Shown here piece by piece: positions 28,767 to 37,542 of a DNA stretch of 64,000 nucleotides. The position numbers were made by a program, and so were the translations under genes. The number at the start of each line of letters is the position of its first letter. Position 1 is the stretch's first letter. The DNA comes from Mucilaginibacter hurinus (GTDB lineage Bacteria; Bacteroidota; Bacteroidia; Sphingobacteriales; Sphingobacteriaceae): the NCBI RefSeq assembly GCF_003324525.1, contig NZ_QGDC01000011.1, positions 1 through 64,000 of the forward strand. The letters are read 5' to 3'. A model generated the notes under the pieces. That model was given only the letters and a program-made list of their open reading frames with translations. It did not search any database and was not told where the DNA came from.

Positions 28767-29568
28767 CAACACCCAGGCCCATAATATTAAAACCACCGTC
28801 TACAAAGTGTATATTACCCGTTACCCGCTTCGATAGGGAAGAGAAATAATACAAAGCGGCATCGCCTACGTCTCCGGCTTCAATATTACCTAACGGTGCA
28901 GTAAACTTGCCTATTTTACGCAAAGTACGCACGCCATTAATACCACCTGCCGAAGTTGTCATTACCAGGCCAGCGGATATGGCGTTCACCCTAACTTTTT
29001 TATCTCTGAAGTAACTGGCCAGGTAAATCATAATATTCTCTAACGCGGCTTTGCAAATAGCCATGCCGGCATAAGGCGGAAACACGCGCTGCGATGCATT
29101 ATAGGTTAAAGTGAGTATAGAAGCGTTTTTGGTCAGCAAAGGCTCGGCCACACGTGCAACGCGTAACAGCGAATAAGCGCTGATGTTGAACGCATCCATA
29201 AAATCATCAAACGGAATATTAATATACAGAGGGGCCGGTTCATCGCTACCCGGAATGCTGTAACACATTACATCCTGGCTGCCGAAAGCCACGCCGTGCA
29301 GCAAATAATCTATCGGGCCCATATTCGTGTGCACAGCCTGCAAAAACTCGGTTATCTGCAGTTCGTTGCGTATATCAACTTCCATGGCGTAACTGGTATC
29401 CATGCCTGAACTTCGCATCAGGTATAATACTTCTTCCCTGGTGTCGGCCATATAGCTTAACGCAACCCTACAACCCGAATGGTGCAGCTTAAGGGCAACG
29501 TCCCATGCAATAGAGCTGTCGTTCCTTACGCCAAATATAACTGCAACTTTATTTTGATTGTTGATCAT
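28756..29568 (-). CDS. FabI-like enoyl-ACP reductase
   Basis: A short-chain-dehydrogenase of the FabI type (270 aa) that reduces the trans-2-enoyl-ACP double bond. The atypical cofactor loop GVRNDSSIAWDVA (13-25) replaces the classic GxxxGxG. The catalytic pair and spacing are those of FabI: Y156, then Y166 nine residues later, then K173 (Y-x6-K). SLLRVARVAEPLL and NAISAGLVMTTSAGGI are family blocks. It ends VDGGFNIMG like FabI. It lies 2 bp after the ketosynthase and probably completes the elongation cycle of this operon rather than bulk lipid synthesis. Confidence 0.85.
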   Translation of the reverse strand: MINNQNKVAVIFGVRNDSSIAWDVALKLHHSGCRVALSYMADTREEVLYLMRSSGMDTSYAMEVDIRNELQITEFLQAVHTNMGPIDYLLHGVAFGSQDVMCYSIPGSDEPAPLYINIPFDDFMDAFNISAYSLLRVARVAEPLLTKNASILTLTYNASQRVFPPYAGMAICKAALENIMIYLASYFRDKKVRVNAISAGLVMTTSAGGINGVRTLRKIGKFTAPLGNIEAGDVGDAALYYFSSLSKRVTGNIHFVDGGFNIMGLGVDGE

Positions 29569-29570
29569 CG

Positions 29571-30920
29571 TTAAACATCCCGTGATACGGCTATGGCGCT
29601 GTTAGTGCCACCGAAGCCGTAGTTAAGGCAAACTATCTGGTTTATTTCTTTTTCAACCGTATGTTGTGGTATTAAATGGCGGTATTCTGATACCGGCTTA
29701 ACGGGGCCGTCCCAGCCTTCTGTTTTCTGGAAATTCTCGGGCTCGTTGTTCAAATTATCTGAATTGATGCAGGGAGAAACCTTTTGGTGTTCCAGCATTT
29801 GCAAGGCAGCAATAAACTCCACTGATCCTGCAGCGCCGAGCATGTGTCCGAATTGCGATTTTGGGGCTGATATATGGTAGCCGCTTTCGCCAAGCTCGTC
29901 AATTACGCAAAGTAGTTCAATTATATCGCCAACAGGGGTACCTGTTCCGTGCACTTTTACTACATCGGGCTTAATGGTAGCACCGTCGCGCAGGCCTTTC
30001 CAAAGTCTTTTTTGCCCGGCAAATGATGGAGCAAACATATTGCCATCGCCATCAGAGTTATTGAAATATTCGTCGATAACGCCATATATCTTTGCGCCGC
30101 GGGCCTTTGCCATTTCATATTCTTCAAGGGCAACAATGCCACCGCCGAAAGCGCACACAAAGCCATTGCGATTAACATCAAACGGGCGCGAACTTGTTTC
30201 GGGGGTAAAACCTTTACTTAATACCTGCATGCCATCAAAACCGATAAACGTTTCAAGCGAAGTGCCTTCTACACCGCCCGCAATCGCGCGATCCTGCAGG
30301 CCGAATTTAATTAGGCGGTACGCATAGCCGATATTTCCCAAACCGGTAGCACAGGCCGAACCGATAGCTTCGCACACGCCTTTATTTTTTATTAAACATG
30401 AAACGTTGGCTGCATCGCGGTAAACCATGGCGCGGTCAACTGTATGGGATCCTGCAGAACGTGTTTTACGGCCTTCCTTAAAAAAGCCGTGCCATGCAAC
30501 CCGGAGTATAACGTGTCCGGCACCACCGGAGCCCACCACCACTGCGGTTTGCTCCGATTGTGTCTCTTCCTGTTTCCAGCCCGCCATTTCTATCGACTCC
30601 AGTGCACCAAGCATCGCCCAGATACTGCCCATATCCGCAGTAGCAAGGTTAAGATCCGGTATACGGTTCTGCAGATCAATATACGTTTCGGGATATTCGT
30701 CAGATATAGGGTTAAACACCGGCTCAAGGCCCATTTCGGCCTCGGTAATGTAACCGCACATGGTTGACCGCATTTGCTTACCATATTTAACGGCCAAAGG
30801 CCATTCCCGTATCATACTCTGACCGGTAAATAGCTTGTTGGTAAAGTCTTCAAGCCCAGTACAGGTAGGGAAAGCCCCGCCCATGCCTACCACTGCTACT
30901 TTTCTTCCGGGTACGGCCAT
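29571..30920 (-). CDS. Beta-ketoacyl-ACP synthase (FabF-type)
   Basis: A thiolase-fold condensing enzyme of 449 aa with the complete Cys-His-His triad: C190 in GSACATGLG, H324 in VHGTGTPVGD and H359 in SAPKSQFGHMLGAAG. The N-terminal VAVVGMGGAFPTCTG resembles KAS II and PKS-type ketosynthases. It extends an ACP-bound acyl chain by two carbons from malonyl-ACP. Compared with FabF it has an extra segment near 285-300 (EYFNNSDGDGNMFAPSF), which may line the acyl pocket. Its start overlaps the stop of the ACP gene by one base. Chain-length factor partners are absent, so it is probably a homodimer. Confidence 0.9.
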   Translation of the reverse strand: MAVPGRKVAVVGMGGAFPTCTGLEDFTNKLFTGQSMIREWPLAVKYGKQMRSTMCGYITEAEMGLEPVFNPISDEYPETYIDLQNRIPDLNLATADMGSIWAMLGALESIEMAGWKQEETQSEQTAVVVGSGGAGHVILRVAWHGFFKEGRKTRSAGSHTVDRAMVYRDAANVSCLIKNKGVCEAIGSACATGLGNIGYAYRLIKFGLQDRAIAGGVEGTSLETFIGFDGMQVLSKGFTPETSSRPFDVNRNGFVCAFGGGIVALEEYEMAKARGAKIYGVIDEYFNNSDGDGNMFAPSFAGQKRLWKGLRDGATIKPDVVKVHGTGTPVGDIIELLCVIDELGESGYHISAPKSQFGHMLGAAGSVEFIAALQMLEHQKVSPCINSDNLNNEPENFQKTEGWDGPVKPVSEYRHLIPQHTVEKEINQIVCLNYGFGGTNSAIAVSRDV

Positions 30921-31183
30921 TATTTCCTGTTTTTGGCCAGGATGATCAGGTCGATAACGTCTTTCACGGTCGAACCCAGGTTGTCAATATCGTCATCTTC
31001 AAACTCCACATCAAACTTCTGCTCCACTTTAACCGCAATGTTTATCAGTTCGGTTGATGGCGCGTTCATATCCGCCAGGAAGTCTGTTTCTTCGGTTACA
31101 TTTTCCAAACGTGCAGGATCAATTGTTCTTACCGTTTTCAGTACCTCTATAAGATCTGCAAGGATTTCTTCTCTTTCCGTCAT
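30920..31183 (-). CDS. Acyl carrier protein
   Basis: An 87-aa acidic four-helix carrier. The serine for 4'-phosphopantetheine is S43 in DMNAPSTELINI, where the usual DSL is replaced by P-S-T. The following helix (VKVEQKFDVEFEDDDIDNL) has the standard ACP recognition character. It is clearly distinct from the highly conserved housekeeping ACP motif, consistent with a dedicated carrier for the operon and its own AcpS. Seven bp after the dehydratase-like gene, one base overlap with the ketosynthase. Confidence 0.9.
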   Translation of the reverse strand: MTEREEILADLIEVLKTVRTIDPARLENVTEETDFLADMNAPSTELINIAVKVEQKFDVEFEDDDIDNLGSTVKDVIDLIILAKNRK

Positions 31184-31190
31184 TATTTTT

Positions 31191-31763
31191 CTATAAGGAA
31201 TTAAATATCTCTTTTTTTATCGCCCGGCCGGTAATGCCTTTCAACTCGGCCACCAGCTTAAATTCTTTGCTCACATCGTACGCCAATAGCCGTTCATCAG
31301 TGAAATCCTTAAAATACTCGTCAAGGTTAAGTCCCGGCGGCACTTTGTATATCCGGCCGTCACATACCATTTGCCTGAATTTATAGAACTTTATACAACC
31401 AATGTTAATGAAAGTTTGCCCCTTTTCCAAATACGAGTGGTAATTGACCTCGCCTATGCTGATAAAGGTGGGTACAAAAAGGTTAGATAGTTCTACCGGC
31501 AGTATTTTCATCTTTTTGCATTCCGAAAACGTAGCCAACGACACTACCGACGCCTGTGCGAATGACTCTACCTGGTCAACACCACGAAATATGTTAAAAT
31601 GATCTTTCACATCGCGGGCCAGGGGCGTATAGCTGGCCACAATACCCACACCGGGCGAATGATAATGGTAATTATCGATATAGCGTTTTGTAGGTCCGTG
31701 CAGCAGCCAGTGTTTAGGCTTTTCGCCCACCAGTGTAGGTGTTTTGTAAGGAGCGTGTGCCAT
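31191..31763 (-). CDS. FabZ-like hot-dog protein (putative hydroxyacyl-ACP dehydratase)
   Basis: A 190-aa protein without an obvious label. Residues 54-71, DHFNIFRGVDQVESFAQA, resemble the FabZ active segment (His, then PGV, then Glu and AQ). H55 and E66 are the candidate dehydratase pair, with a spacing shorter than in E. coli FabZ. VSLATFSE and NIGCIKFYKFRQMVCDG fit hot-dog strands. In the operon this is the only candidate for the dehydration step between the FabG and FabI reactions, which supports the assignment. A C-terminal ~40-aa extension is lineage-specific. Assignment is inferred from motif plus context. Confidence 0.65.
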   Translation of the reverse strand: MAHAPYKTPTLVGEKPKHWLLHGPTKRYIDNYHYHSPGVGIVASYTPLARDVKDHFNIFRGVDQVESFAQASVVSLATFSECKKMKILPVELSNLFVPTFISIGEVNYHSYLEKGQTFINIGCIKFYKFRQMVCDGRIYKVPPGLNLDEYFKDFTDERLLAYDVSKEFKLVAELKGITGRAIKKEIFNSL

Positions 31764-31764
31764 C

Positions 31765-32487
31765 TTAAAGCAAGCCTCCGTTAACGTTTATAGTTGTGCC
31801 GTTAATATAACCAGCTTTGTCTGACAGCAGGAATGCAACAGTTTCGGCTACATCCTCAACCTGACCAAACCTTTTTGCAGGTATCATTTTCAGGTACTTT
31901 TCTTTTTCTGCTTCGGGGATGGCGTCTGTCATATCCGTCTCAATAAAACCCGGTGAAACGCTAAGTACTCTTATGCTATGGCCATCGCCGGCCGTAGCGG
32001 CTTCCTGCGCCAGCGAGCGTGACAGTGTTGCCAGTCCTGCTTTAGTAGCTGAGTATACTGCCTGGAAAGCATTACCGGTTTGACCTACAATAGAACTCAT
32101 GTTAATGATAACGCCGCTTTTATTCAGGCTGAATATTTTCATGGCTGTTTTGCATATCATAATCGGCGCCTTCAGGTTAACGTTCAACATCGCCTCAATT
32201 TCGCGTTCGGGCTGGAAAAGCAAAGGTTTATCAAATGTAAGCCCAGCATTATTAATAACGCCGTACAACTCATCACCATGTTCCTTTTTCAGCACTTTAC
32301 AAAAATTATTTATTTGCTCGCTATCAGTAAGGTCTGCGCATAAAATATGGCTGCCAGGCTCAATATGGCTAAAGCTTTCTGGTTTGCTGGCGTGAAGGAT
32401 TAGTGTGTAGTTGGCTGAGAGTTTTTTAGATATTGCAAGACCCAGCCCTCTGCTTGCCCCGGTTATCAGTATTTTTTTTTTGCTCAT
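31765..32487 (-). CDS. 3-oxoacyl-ACP reductase (FabG-type SDR)
   Basis: A 240-aa classical short-chain dehydrogenase: cofactor motif TGASRGLG (9-16), NNAG (79-82), catalytic S132, Y145 and K149 in YSATK, and VSPGFIETDMT after it. It reduces 3-ketoacyl-ACP with NADPH. First gene of the eight-gene operon, 1 bp before the hot-dog gene. A -7 box on the minus strand lies 35 bp upstream. Its position with a dehydratase, ACP and ketosynthase supports FabG function over a generic SDR. Confidence 0.9.
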   Translation of the reverse strand: MSKKKILITGASRGLGLAISKKLSANYTLILHASKPESFSHIEPGSHILCADLTDSEQINNFCKVLKKEHGDELYGVINNAGLTFDKPLLFQPEREIEAMLNVNLKAPIMICKTAMKIFSLNKSGVIINMSSIVGQTGNAFQAVYSATKAGLATLSRSLAQEAATAGDGHSIRVLSVSPGFIETDMTDAIPEAEKEKYLKMIPAKRFGQVEDVAETVAFLLSDKAGYINGTTINVNGGLL

Positions 32488-32521
32488 TTAAGGGCGTGTG
32501 CTAAGTTGTTGAGTTGATAAT

Positions 32522-32529
32522 CAAAATTA
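32522..32529 (-). promoter_or_regulatory. Candidate -7 box of the fatty-acid-like operon
   Basis: On the minus strand this reads TAATTTTG, a match to TAnnTTTG. Transcription would start near 32515, leaving a ~28-nt leader before the fabG-like ATG. The -33 TTG is not clear. Confidence 0.4.
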
Positions 32530-32727
32530 CTTGTTTTTAATCATTTTATGAAAAATGAATAATAACCTTATACTAATATTATTTACTTCAACGCGGTAGA
32601 AAAATTGGTAGCATTTAAAAGGATATTTTTTGCTTAAAAGAAATAATTTAATTAATGGTACAAAAATGTTACAAATAACACATTCTTAATTGTTGTATTA
32701 ACGGTTAATAATTCAGAGTTTTATGAT

Positions 32728-32756
32728 GTAAACACAGTTTACGATCTCCTGTTTAC
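32728..32756. promoter_or_regulatory. Inverted and direct repeat GTAAAC/GTTTAC
   Basis: GTAAAC (32728-32733), ACA, GTTTAC (32737-32742): a perfect 6-bp inverted repeat with a third GTTTAC copy at 32751-32756. It lies in the 371-bp divergent region between the lipid operon and the PAS kinase. It is a plausible operator for a dimeric regulator; the regulator is unknown. Confidence 0.35.
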
Positions 32757-32828
32757 CTACATCGCCTACATATTATTTTTTTATTTAACTTAGATAATAG
32801 TTAAACGGGGCGTATTTTAGTGTAACTT

Positions 32829-32858
32829 TTAACCAAAGCTTAACCAAATTTTAACCAA
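32829..32858 (+). repeat. Three TTAACCAA boxes at exact 11-bp period
   Basis: TTAACCAA occurs at 32829-32836, 32840-32847 and 32851-32858, each start 11 bp from the last (one helical turn). The last copy abuts the TTG start codon of the PAS kinase. PhoB/OmpR-type response regulators bind 11-bp-phased direct repeats, and B. subtilis PhoP boxes are TTAACA-like. This is a candidate operator. Confidence 0.45.
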
Positions 32859-34793
32859 TTGTTCTCCGAAAACAGCAACCGTCCGGCGGATGACCAGAAT
32901 GTTGATGAAAAACTTTTTCGCTTGCTGGTAGCAAGTGTGAAAGATTATGCCATTTATTTGATAGATGCTAATGGGTATGTATTGAGCTGGAATCAGGGCG
33001 CAGCTAATATAACAGGGTATGCAGAAAACGAGGTGACCGGCAAGCATATATCAATTTTTTATACTCCTGAAGACATACAAAAGAATAAACCAAGATTTCA
33101 TTTAAATGAGGCGTTAAAAAACGGGATCTACGAAGAAGATTGCTGGCGCGTGCGGAAAAACGGAGAGGTTTTTTGGGCTAATGAGGTGCTTACAACCATT
33201 TATAATGACAATGGGCACTTAACCGGGTTTGCAGTAATAGTGCGCGACATCACTGGTCGTAAAAAACTTGATGACGACTCGGCTGCCGCTAATGCCGAGC
33301 TTGAGCGCAGGGTTAAAGAGAATACCAAAAAGGCAATAGCCACCGAGCGCAGATTTCGTAAACTTATTGAGAACAGCTATGATGGTATTTACTTGTTAGA
33401 TAAAAACTTTGACATCTTTTACCGCAGCCTGTCTTCAGAGCGTATAAATGGCTGGAGCCATACCGGAGACGCTGAATATGATATGGCAAAAATGGCTCAT
33501 CCGGATGAAGAGAACGCAGTGAAAGATATCTGGAAAAAAGTGCTCTCGAAACCAGGCATCCCCCACTTTTTAACTTACCGCACTCAACATAAACAAGGGT
33601 ACTACATTTGGGTGGAATGTATATTTAACAATATGCTGCATGATAAGGATATTAATGCCATAGTATGCAACTTCAGAAACGTTACCGAGAGGAAAGCGGC
33701 TGAAGAAGAAATAAGGAAAAAAACCGAGCAAGTTGAAAATATACTGGAAAGCATTACCGACGGCTTTGTTGCCTTCGATAACAACCTGCGTTATACCTAC
33801 GCTAACGGACAGGCAGGTGAAATGCTATGCGTTAAACCCGAATCGCTGATTGGCCAGCATGTTGGGGATGCATTTCCCGAAGCACTTAAGCTGCCCACAT
33901 ATAAGGCATTTAAAGAGGCATTGGTAACAAAGCAATATATAATGCTAGAGGATTATTATGCGCCGCTTAACTTATGGCTTGAGATTCATATTTACCCGTC
34001 AGCTAACGGACTATCGGTATTCATACGCAATATATCGGAACGTAAACAGGCTGAGTTAGAAATTTTGCAGTTGAATGAAAGCTTGGAAAAGAAAGTAGTT
34101 GAACGAACTGAACAATTGCAGGCAGCAAATAAGGAACTTGAATCTTTTTCTTATTCTGTATCTCATGACTTGCGCACGCCGTTGCGCGCTGTAAGCGGCT
34201 ACGCTACTATGCTTAAAGAAGACTTTGAAGACAAACTGGGCGACGAGGGGAATCGCATAATTAATACTATTATTAATAGTGCCCGGCTTATGGGGCAGTT
34301 AATTGACGACCTGCTTGCTTTTTCGAGACTGGGACGCAAGGAACTTGCCGTATATAAGGTTGACATGTATACACTGGTTAAAAACTGTTTAAGAGAATTA
34401 CTTGATGGCGAGCCGTTAAATTATGAGATAAAACTACAGCAGTTACCCGACTGCGAAGCCGACCCGAGCATGATTAAACATGTATGGATGAACTTACTGG
34501 GCAACGCAATTAAATACAGCTCGAAAACTTTAAACCCTGTTATCGATATAGGTTTTGTAAGCCAGGAGGGCAGTGTTATTTATTATGTAAAGGATAATGG
34601 CGTAGGCTTTGATATGCAATACAGTAATAAGCTGTTTGGAGTATTTCAACGCCTGCACAGGCAAGATGAATTTGAGGGGACCGGCGTGGGGTTGGCACTT
34701 GTCAAACGGATTATTGACAAACACGGCGGTACTATTTGGGCAGAGTCATCGCCCGGAGAGGGAGCTGTATTTTACATTAAATTGCCTTTATAA
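32859..34793 (+). CDS. PAS-domain sensor histidine kinase (phytochrome-type core)
   Basis: A soluble 644-aa kinase: PAS1 (about 18-137, SWNQGAANITGYAENEVTGK), PAS2 (about 163-280), PAS3 (about 290-397), a coiled coil (400-428), HisKA with H436 in SYSVSHDLRTPLRAVSGY, and HATPase with NLLGNAIKYS and GTGVGLALVKRI. There is no TM segment, so it senses a cytosolic cue. The only available start is TTG 32859, because TAA is in frame at 32841 and no ATG occurs before the second PAS domain. It is followed after 21 bp by a single-domain response regulator of the type that accepts phosphate from such kinases. Divergent from the lipid operon. Confidence 0.88.
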   Translation: MFSENSNRPADDQNVDEKLFRLLVASVKDYAIYLIDANGYVLSWNQGAANITGYAENEVTGKHISIFYTPEDIQKNKPRFHLNEALKNGIYEEDCWRVRKNGEVFWANEVLTTIYNDNGHLTGFAVIVRDITGRKKLDDDSAAANAELERRVKENTKKAIATERRFRKLIENSYDGIYLLDKNFDIFYRSLSSERINGWSHTGDAEYDMAKMAHPDEENAVKDIWKKVLSKPGIPHFLTYRTQHKQGYYIWVECIFNNMLHDKDINAIVCNFRNVTERKAAEEEIRKKTEQVENILESITDGFVAFDNNLRYTYANGQAGEMLCVKPESLIGQHVGDAFPEALKLPTYKAFKEALVTKQYIMLEDYYAPLNLWLEIHIYPSANGLSVFIRNISERKQAELEILQLNESLEKKVVERTEQLQAANKELESFSYSVSHDLRTPLRAVSGYATMLKEDFEDKLGDEGNRIINTIINSARLMGQLIDDLLAFSRLGRKELAVYKVDMYTLVKNCLRELLDGEPLNYEIKLQQLPDCEADPSMIKHVWMNLLGNAIKYSSKTLNPVIDIGFVSQEGSVIYYVKDNGVGFDMQYSNKLFGVFQRLHRQDEFEGTGVGLALVKRIIDKHGGTIWAESSPGEGAVFYIKLPL

Positions 34794-34814
34794 AAAGCTG
34801 TTATATAAAAAGAG

Positions 34815-35252
34815 ATGCTTGTAAACGAAGTAGAGATATTATTAGTGGAAGACAATTTGCATGATGCGGAAATGATTATTCGGTCCTTAACAAAAGTAAA
34901 TCTGGCTAATAAACTGCATCATGTTAAAGATGGTGCCGAAGCAATTGATTTCCTTTTTACCCCGGAGCAGCTATCAACCACCCGTGCGGCTGGCCCTAAA
35001 CTAATATTGTTGGATATCAAGATGCCAAAGATAGACGGCTTTGAGGTATTAAAGAGGGTTAAAATGAACGAGAACACCAAGCGCATACCTGTTGTTATCC
35101 TGACGTCGTCAAAAGAAGAACAGGACATAAATATGAGTTATAATCTGGGGGTGAACAGCTATGTTGTTAAACCCGTGGGATTTGAGGAATTTGTTGAAGT
35201 AGTAAGCGAATTGGGTAAATATTGGCTGGTAACAAATCAGCAGTGGCGGTAA
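34815..35252 (+). CDS. Single-domain response regulator (Rcp1-like)
   Basis: A 145-aa receiver without output domain: acidic pocket E12-D13 (LLVEDN), phospho-acceptor D67 in LILLDIKMPKIDG, T97 in VVILTSS and the lysine of VVKPVGFEEF. The long alpha-beta loop (FTPEQLSTTRAAGPK) is typical of Rcp1-type partners of phytochrome-like kinases. It sits between two kinases (21 bp after one, 22 bp before the other) and probably relays phosphate or acts by protein contact. Confidence 0.92.
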   Translation: MLVNEVEILLVEDNLHDAEMIIRSLTKVNLANKLHHVKDGAEAIDFLFTPEQLSTTRAAGPKLILLDIKMPKIDGFEVLKRVKMNENTKRIPVVILTSSKEEQDINMSYNLGVNSYVVKPVGFEEFVEVVSELGKYWLVTNQQWR

Positions 35253-35274
35253 TAATCTGTAACAAGTGATAACT

Positions 35275-37542
35275 ATGGAAAAAGTAAAAATAGTGCACCT
35301 GGAGGATATGCCCACCGATGCTGAATTGGTGGGGCGTGAACTTAAAAAGTCAGACCTGGTTTTTGAAAGGATCCTGGTTGACAATAAAAACGACTACGCT
35401 AAAGCACTAATTGATTTTGTACCTGATATAATTTTATCAGACCATTCCCTGCCCACTTGCACATCAATTGATGCGCTTAATATTTTAAGGCAAAGCGGTC
35501 TTAAAATACCATTCATCCTAATAACAGCCACAATATCTGAGGAGTTTGCCGTACAGGTGATGAAGGAAGGTGCATCAGATTATATTTTGAAAGACAGATT
35601 ACAGCGGTTACCCAGCGCTATTAAAAGTGCGCTTGAAAAATACCGGCTTGAGGCTGAGCGTCAACGGACTATTGACCAGATGAATTTACTATTCAATACC
35701 ATTGATGAGGTTTTTTTCTCAAAGGACGTACTGCACAACCAGATAATTCAAATATCGCCCGCATGCCAACAGGTATTTGGTTATACACCGGCCGAGATGA
35801 TGGCAGACCCCCACCTTGCCGATAAAATTATTTATCCGGAAGACAAAAATATACGGGAGAATTACTATAAAAAGCTTGGCCAAGGCCAAACAGTTACGTC
35901 ACAATATCGCATTATTCATAAGGAAAATAGCGTAAAATGGATTGAAGCCAAGTTGATACCGGGTTTAAATGCCGGCAAGGAACTGGTGCGGATTGATGGA
36001 GTTGTACGGGATATTACCGAGCGTAAAAAAACAGATATACAATTGCAGGAAGCCTCAGAAACCCAGGCTGCGATTTTAAATGCTTTACCACCCAGTGTTG
36101 CCTTGCTTAATGAGCATTGCAAGATAATTGCAGTAAACCAGTCCTGGAAAAAAGCGGCCCTTATAAATAATCTGGGTATACCTAACTATGGCGTGGGTTA
36201 TGGGTATCTGGCAATTGCCGAAACGGCGCTAAGTGTTGATAAAGTTAGCTGGAGTGCTATTGAGAGAGGCATAAAGGAAGTAATACAAGGGCATAAAAGG
36301 GAATTCAGCACGGAATATTTCGCGGAGGTATCCGGCGAAAAAAAATGGTTTCAGCTACTGGTTGCACCACTTGCAGATAAAACCCATAAAGGGGCGGTAG
36401 TGTTGCATATTGATGTTACTGATCAAAAATTGGCCGAAGCTTCGTTAGTACAGTCAGAGGCCAACTTGCGTTCAATAGTTGAAAACACCGATCAGGCTAT
36501 TATATTATTAGATACCAATTTCAACATAGTATCATTTAACACTAATGCAAGCGTATTATCCATCAGAAACTTCCGCAAAAAACTTAAGGTAGGTAAAAAA
36601 GGCCTGTTATATTTCCCTAATGAACGGAAATCAAGGGTTAAGGAGATGATTGCCCACGTAATGAACCGCAACATGGTTAATTATGAAACTATCTTTGATC
36701 TTGCAGACGGTTCGGCTGAATGGTATGATGTAAAATGGGTAGGGGTAGTAAATGAAAAAGATGAGACGATTGGCATCATATTAACGTTAAAGGACATTAC
36801 TGAAAAGAAAAGAGCCGAGATAGAGCGTGACAAAATTACTGCAGACCTTGTGCAACGCAACAAGGATCTGGAGCAGTTTACATATATAGTGTCGCATAAT
36901 TTGAGGGCTCCGGTTGCCAACATAATCGGCCTTTCAAACCTGCTTAACGGCGTAGATCCGGGGGATGATGAGAGCCTTGAAATATTGAAGGCACTCTCTA
37001 ACTCTGTAAATAACCTTGATAAAGTAATACTTGATCTCAATAACATTCTACAGGTTAATAGGGAGGTAAACGATAAGGTAGAAAGAGTATCGTTAACCGG
37101 CCTTGTGGAGGAGATACAATCGGGAATTATCCATTTAATAACCAAAGGCCAGGTAGCAATCACATATAACTTTACAGAGGCAGATGAAATATTTGTGCTT
37201 AAAACTTACTTATACAGTATATTACAAAACCTTATCATTAACAGCATAAAATATCGCCGGCCAGACAGCAATCCTGCTATTCATATCGAAAGCAAATTAA
37301 GCACCCATCGTGTTTGCTTAGTTTTTTCTGATAATGGAAGGGGCATTGATCTTAAAAAATATGGCTCGCATATATTCGGCTTATATAAGCGGTTTGATAC
37401 CAGTGTTGAAGGTAAGGGTATGGGTTTATTTATGGTCAAAAAGCAGGTTGAAAGTCTTGGTGGCAGTATAACGGTAAAAAGTGAACTTGATAAGGGTACC
37501 CAGTTTAAAATTGAACTGCCACGTGTTGCGGCCGGGCGCTAA
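35275..37542 (+). CDS. REC-PAS sensor histidine kinase
   Basis: From ATG 35275 (a GTG at 35266 is possible) this is a 755-aa protein. It has an N-terminal receiver domain with D56 in IILSDHSLPT and K106 in ILKDRL. Three PAS-like domains follow (about 130-255, 262-385 and 392-515; FGYTPAEMMADPHL marks the first), then HisKA with H541 in FTYIVSHNLRAP and a HATPase with NLIINSIKYR and KGMGLFMVKKQ. The receiver-first order suggests that phosphorylation of this protein by another kinase gates its own activity. The upstream PAS kinase and regulator are the obvious partners. Cytosolic; last gene of the three-gene unit. Confidence 0.87.
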   Translation: MEKVKIVHLEDMPTDAELVGRELKKSDLVFERILVDNKNDYAKALIDFVPDIILSDHSLPTCTSIDALNILRQSGLKIPFILITATISEEFAVQVMKEGASDYILKDRLQRLPSAIKSALEKYRLEAERQRTIDQMNLLFNTIDEVFFSKDVLHNQIIQISPACQQVFGYTPAEMMADPHLADKIIYPEDKNIRENYYKKLGQGQTVTSQYRIIHKENSVKWIEAKLIPGLNAGKELVRIDGVVRDITERKKTDIQLQEASETQAAILNALPPSVALLNEHCKIIAVNQSWKKAALINNLGIPNYGVGYGYLAIAETALSVDKVSWSAIERGIKEVIQGHKREFSTEYFAEVSGEKKWFQLLVAPLADKTHKGAVVLHIDVTDQKLAEASLVQSEANLRSIVENTDQAIILLDTNFNIVSFNTNASVLSIRNFRKKLKVGKKGLLYFPNERKSRVKEMIAHVMNRNMVNYETIFDLADGSAEWYDVKWVGVVNEKDETIGIILTLKDITEKKRAEIERDKITADLVQRNKDLEQFTYIVSHNLRAPVANIIGLSNLLNGVDPGDDESLEILKALSNSVNNLDKVILDLNNILQVNREVNDKVERVSLTGLVEEIQSGIIHLITKGQVAITYNFTEADEIFVLKTYLYSILQNLIINSIKYRRPDSNPAIHIESKLSTHRVCLVFSDNGRGIDLKKYGSHIFGLYKRFDTSVEGKGMGLFMVKKQVESLGGSITVKSELDKGTQFKIELPRVAAGR

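Noticed and set aside
26892..32487. Flexirubin or aryl-polyene biosynthetic cluster
   Set aside because: Ammonia lyase, aromatic ligase, DarA/DarB and MMPL exporter genes are absent here.
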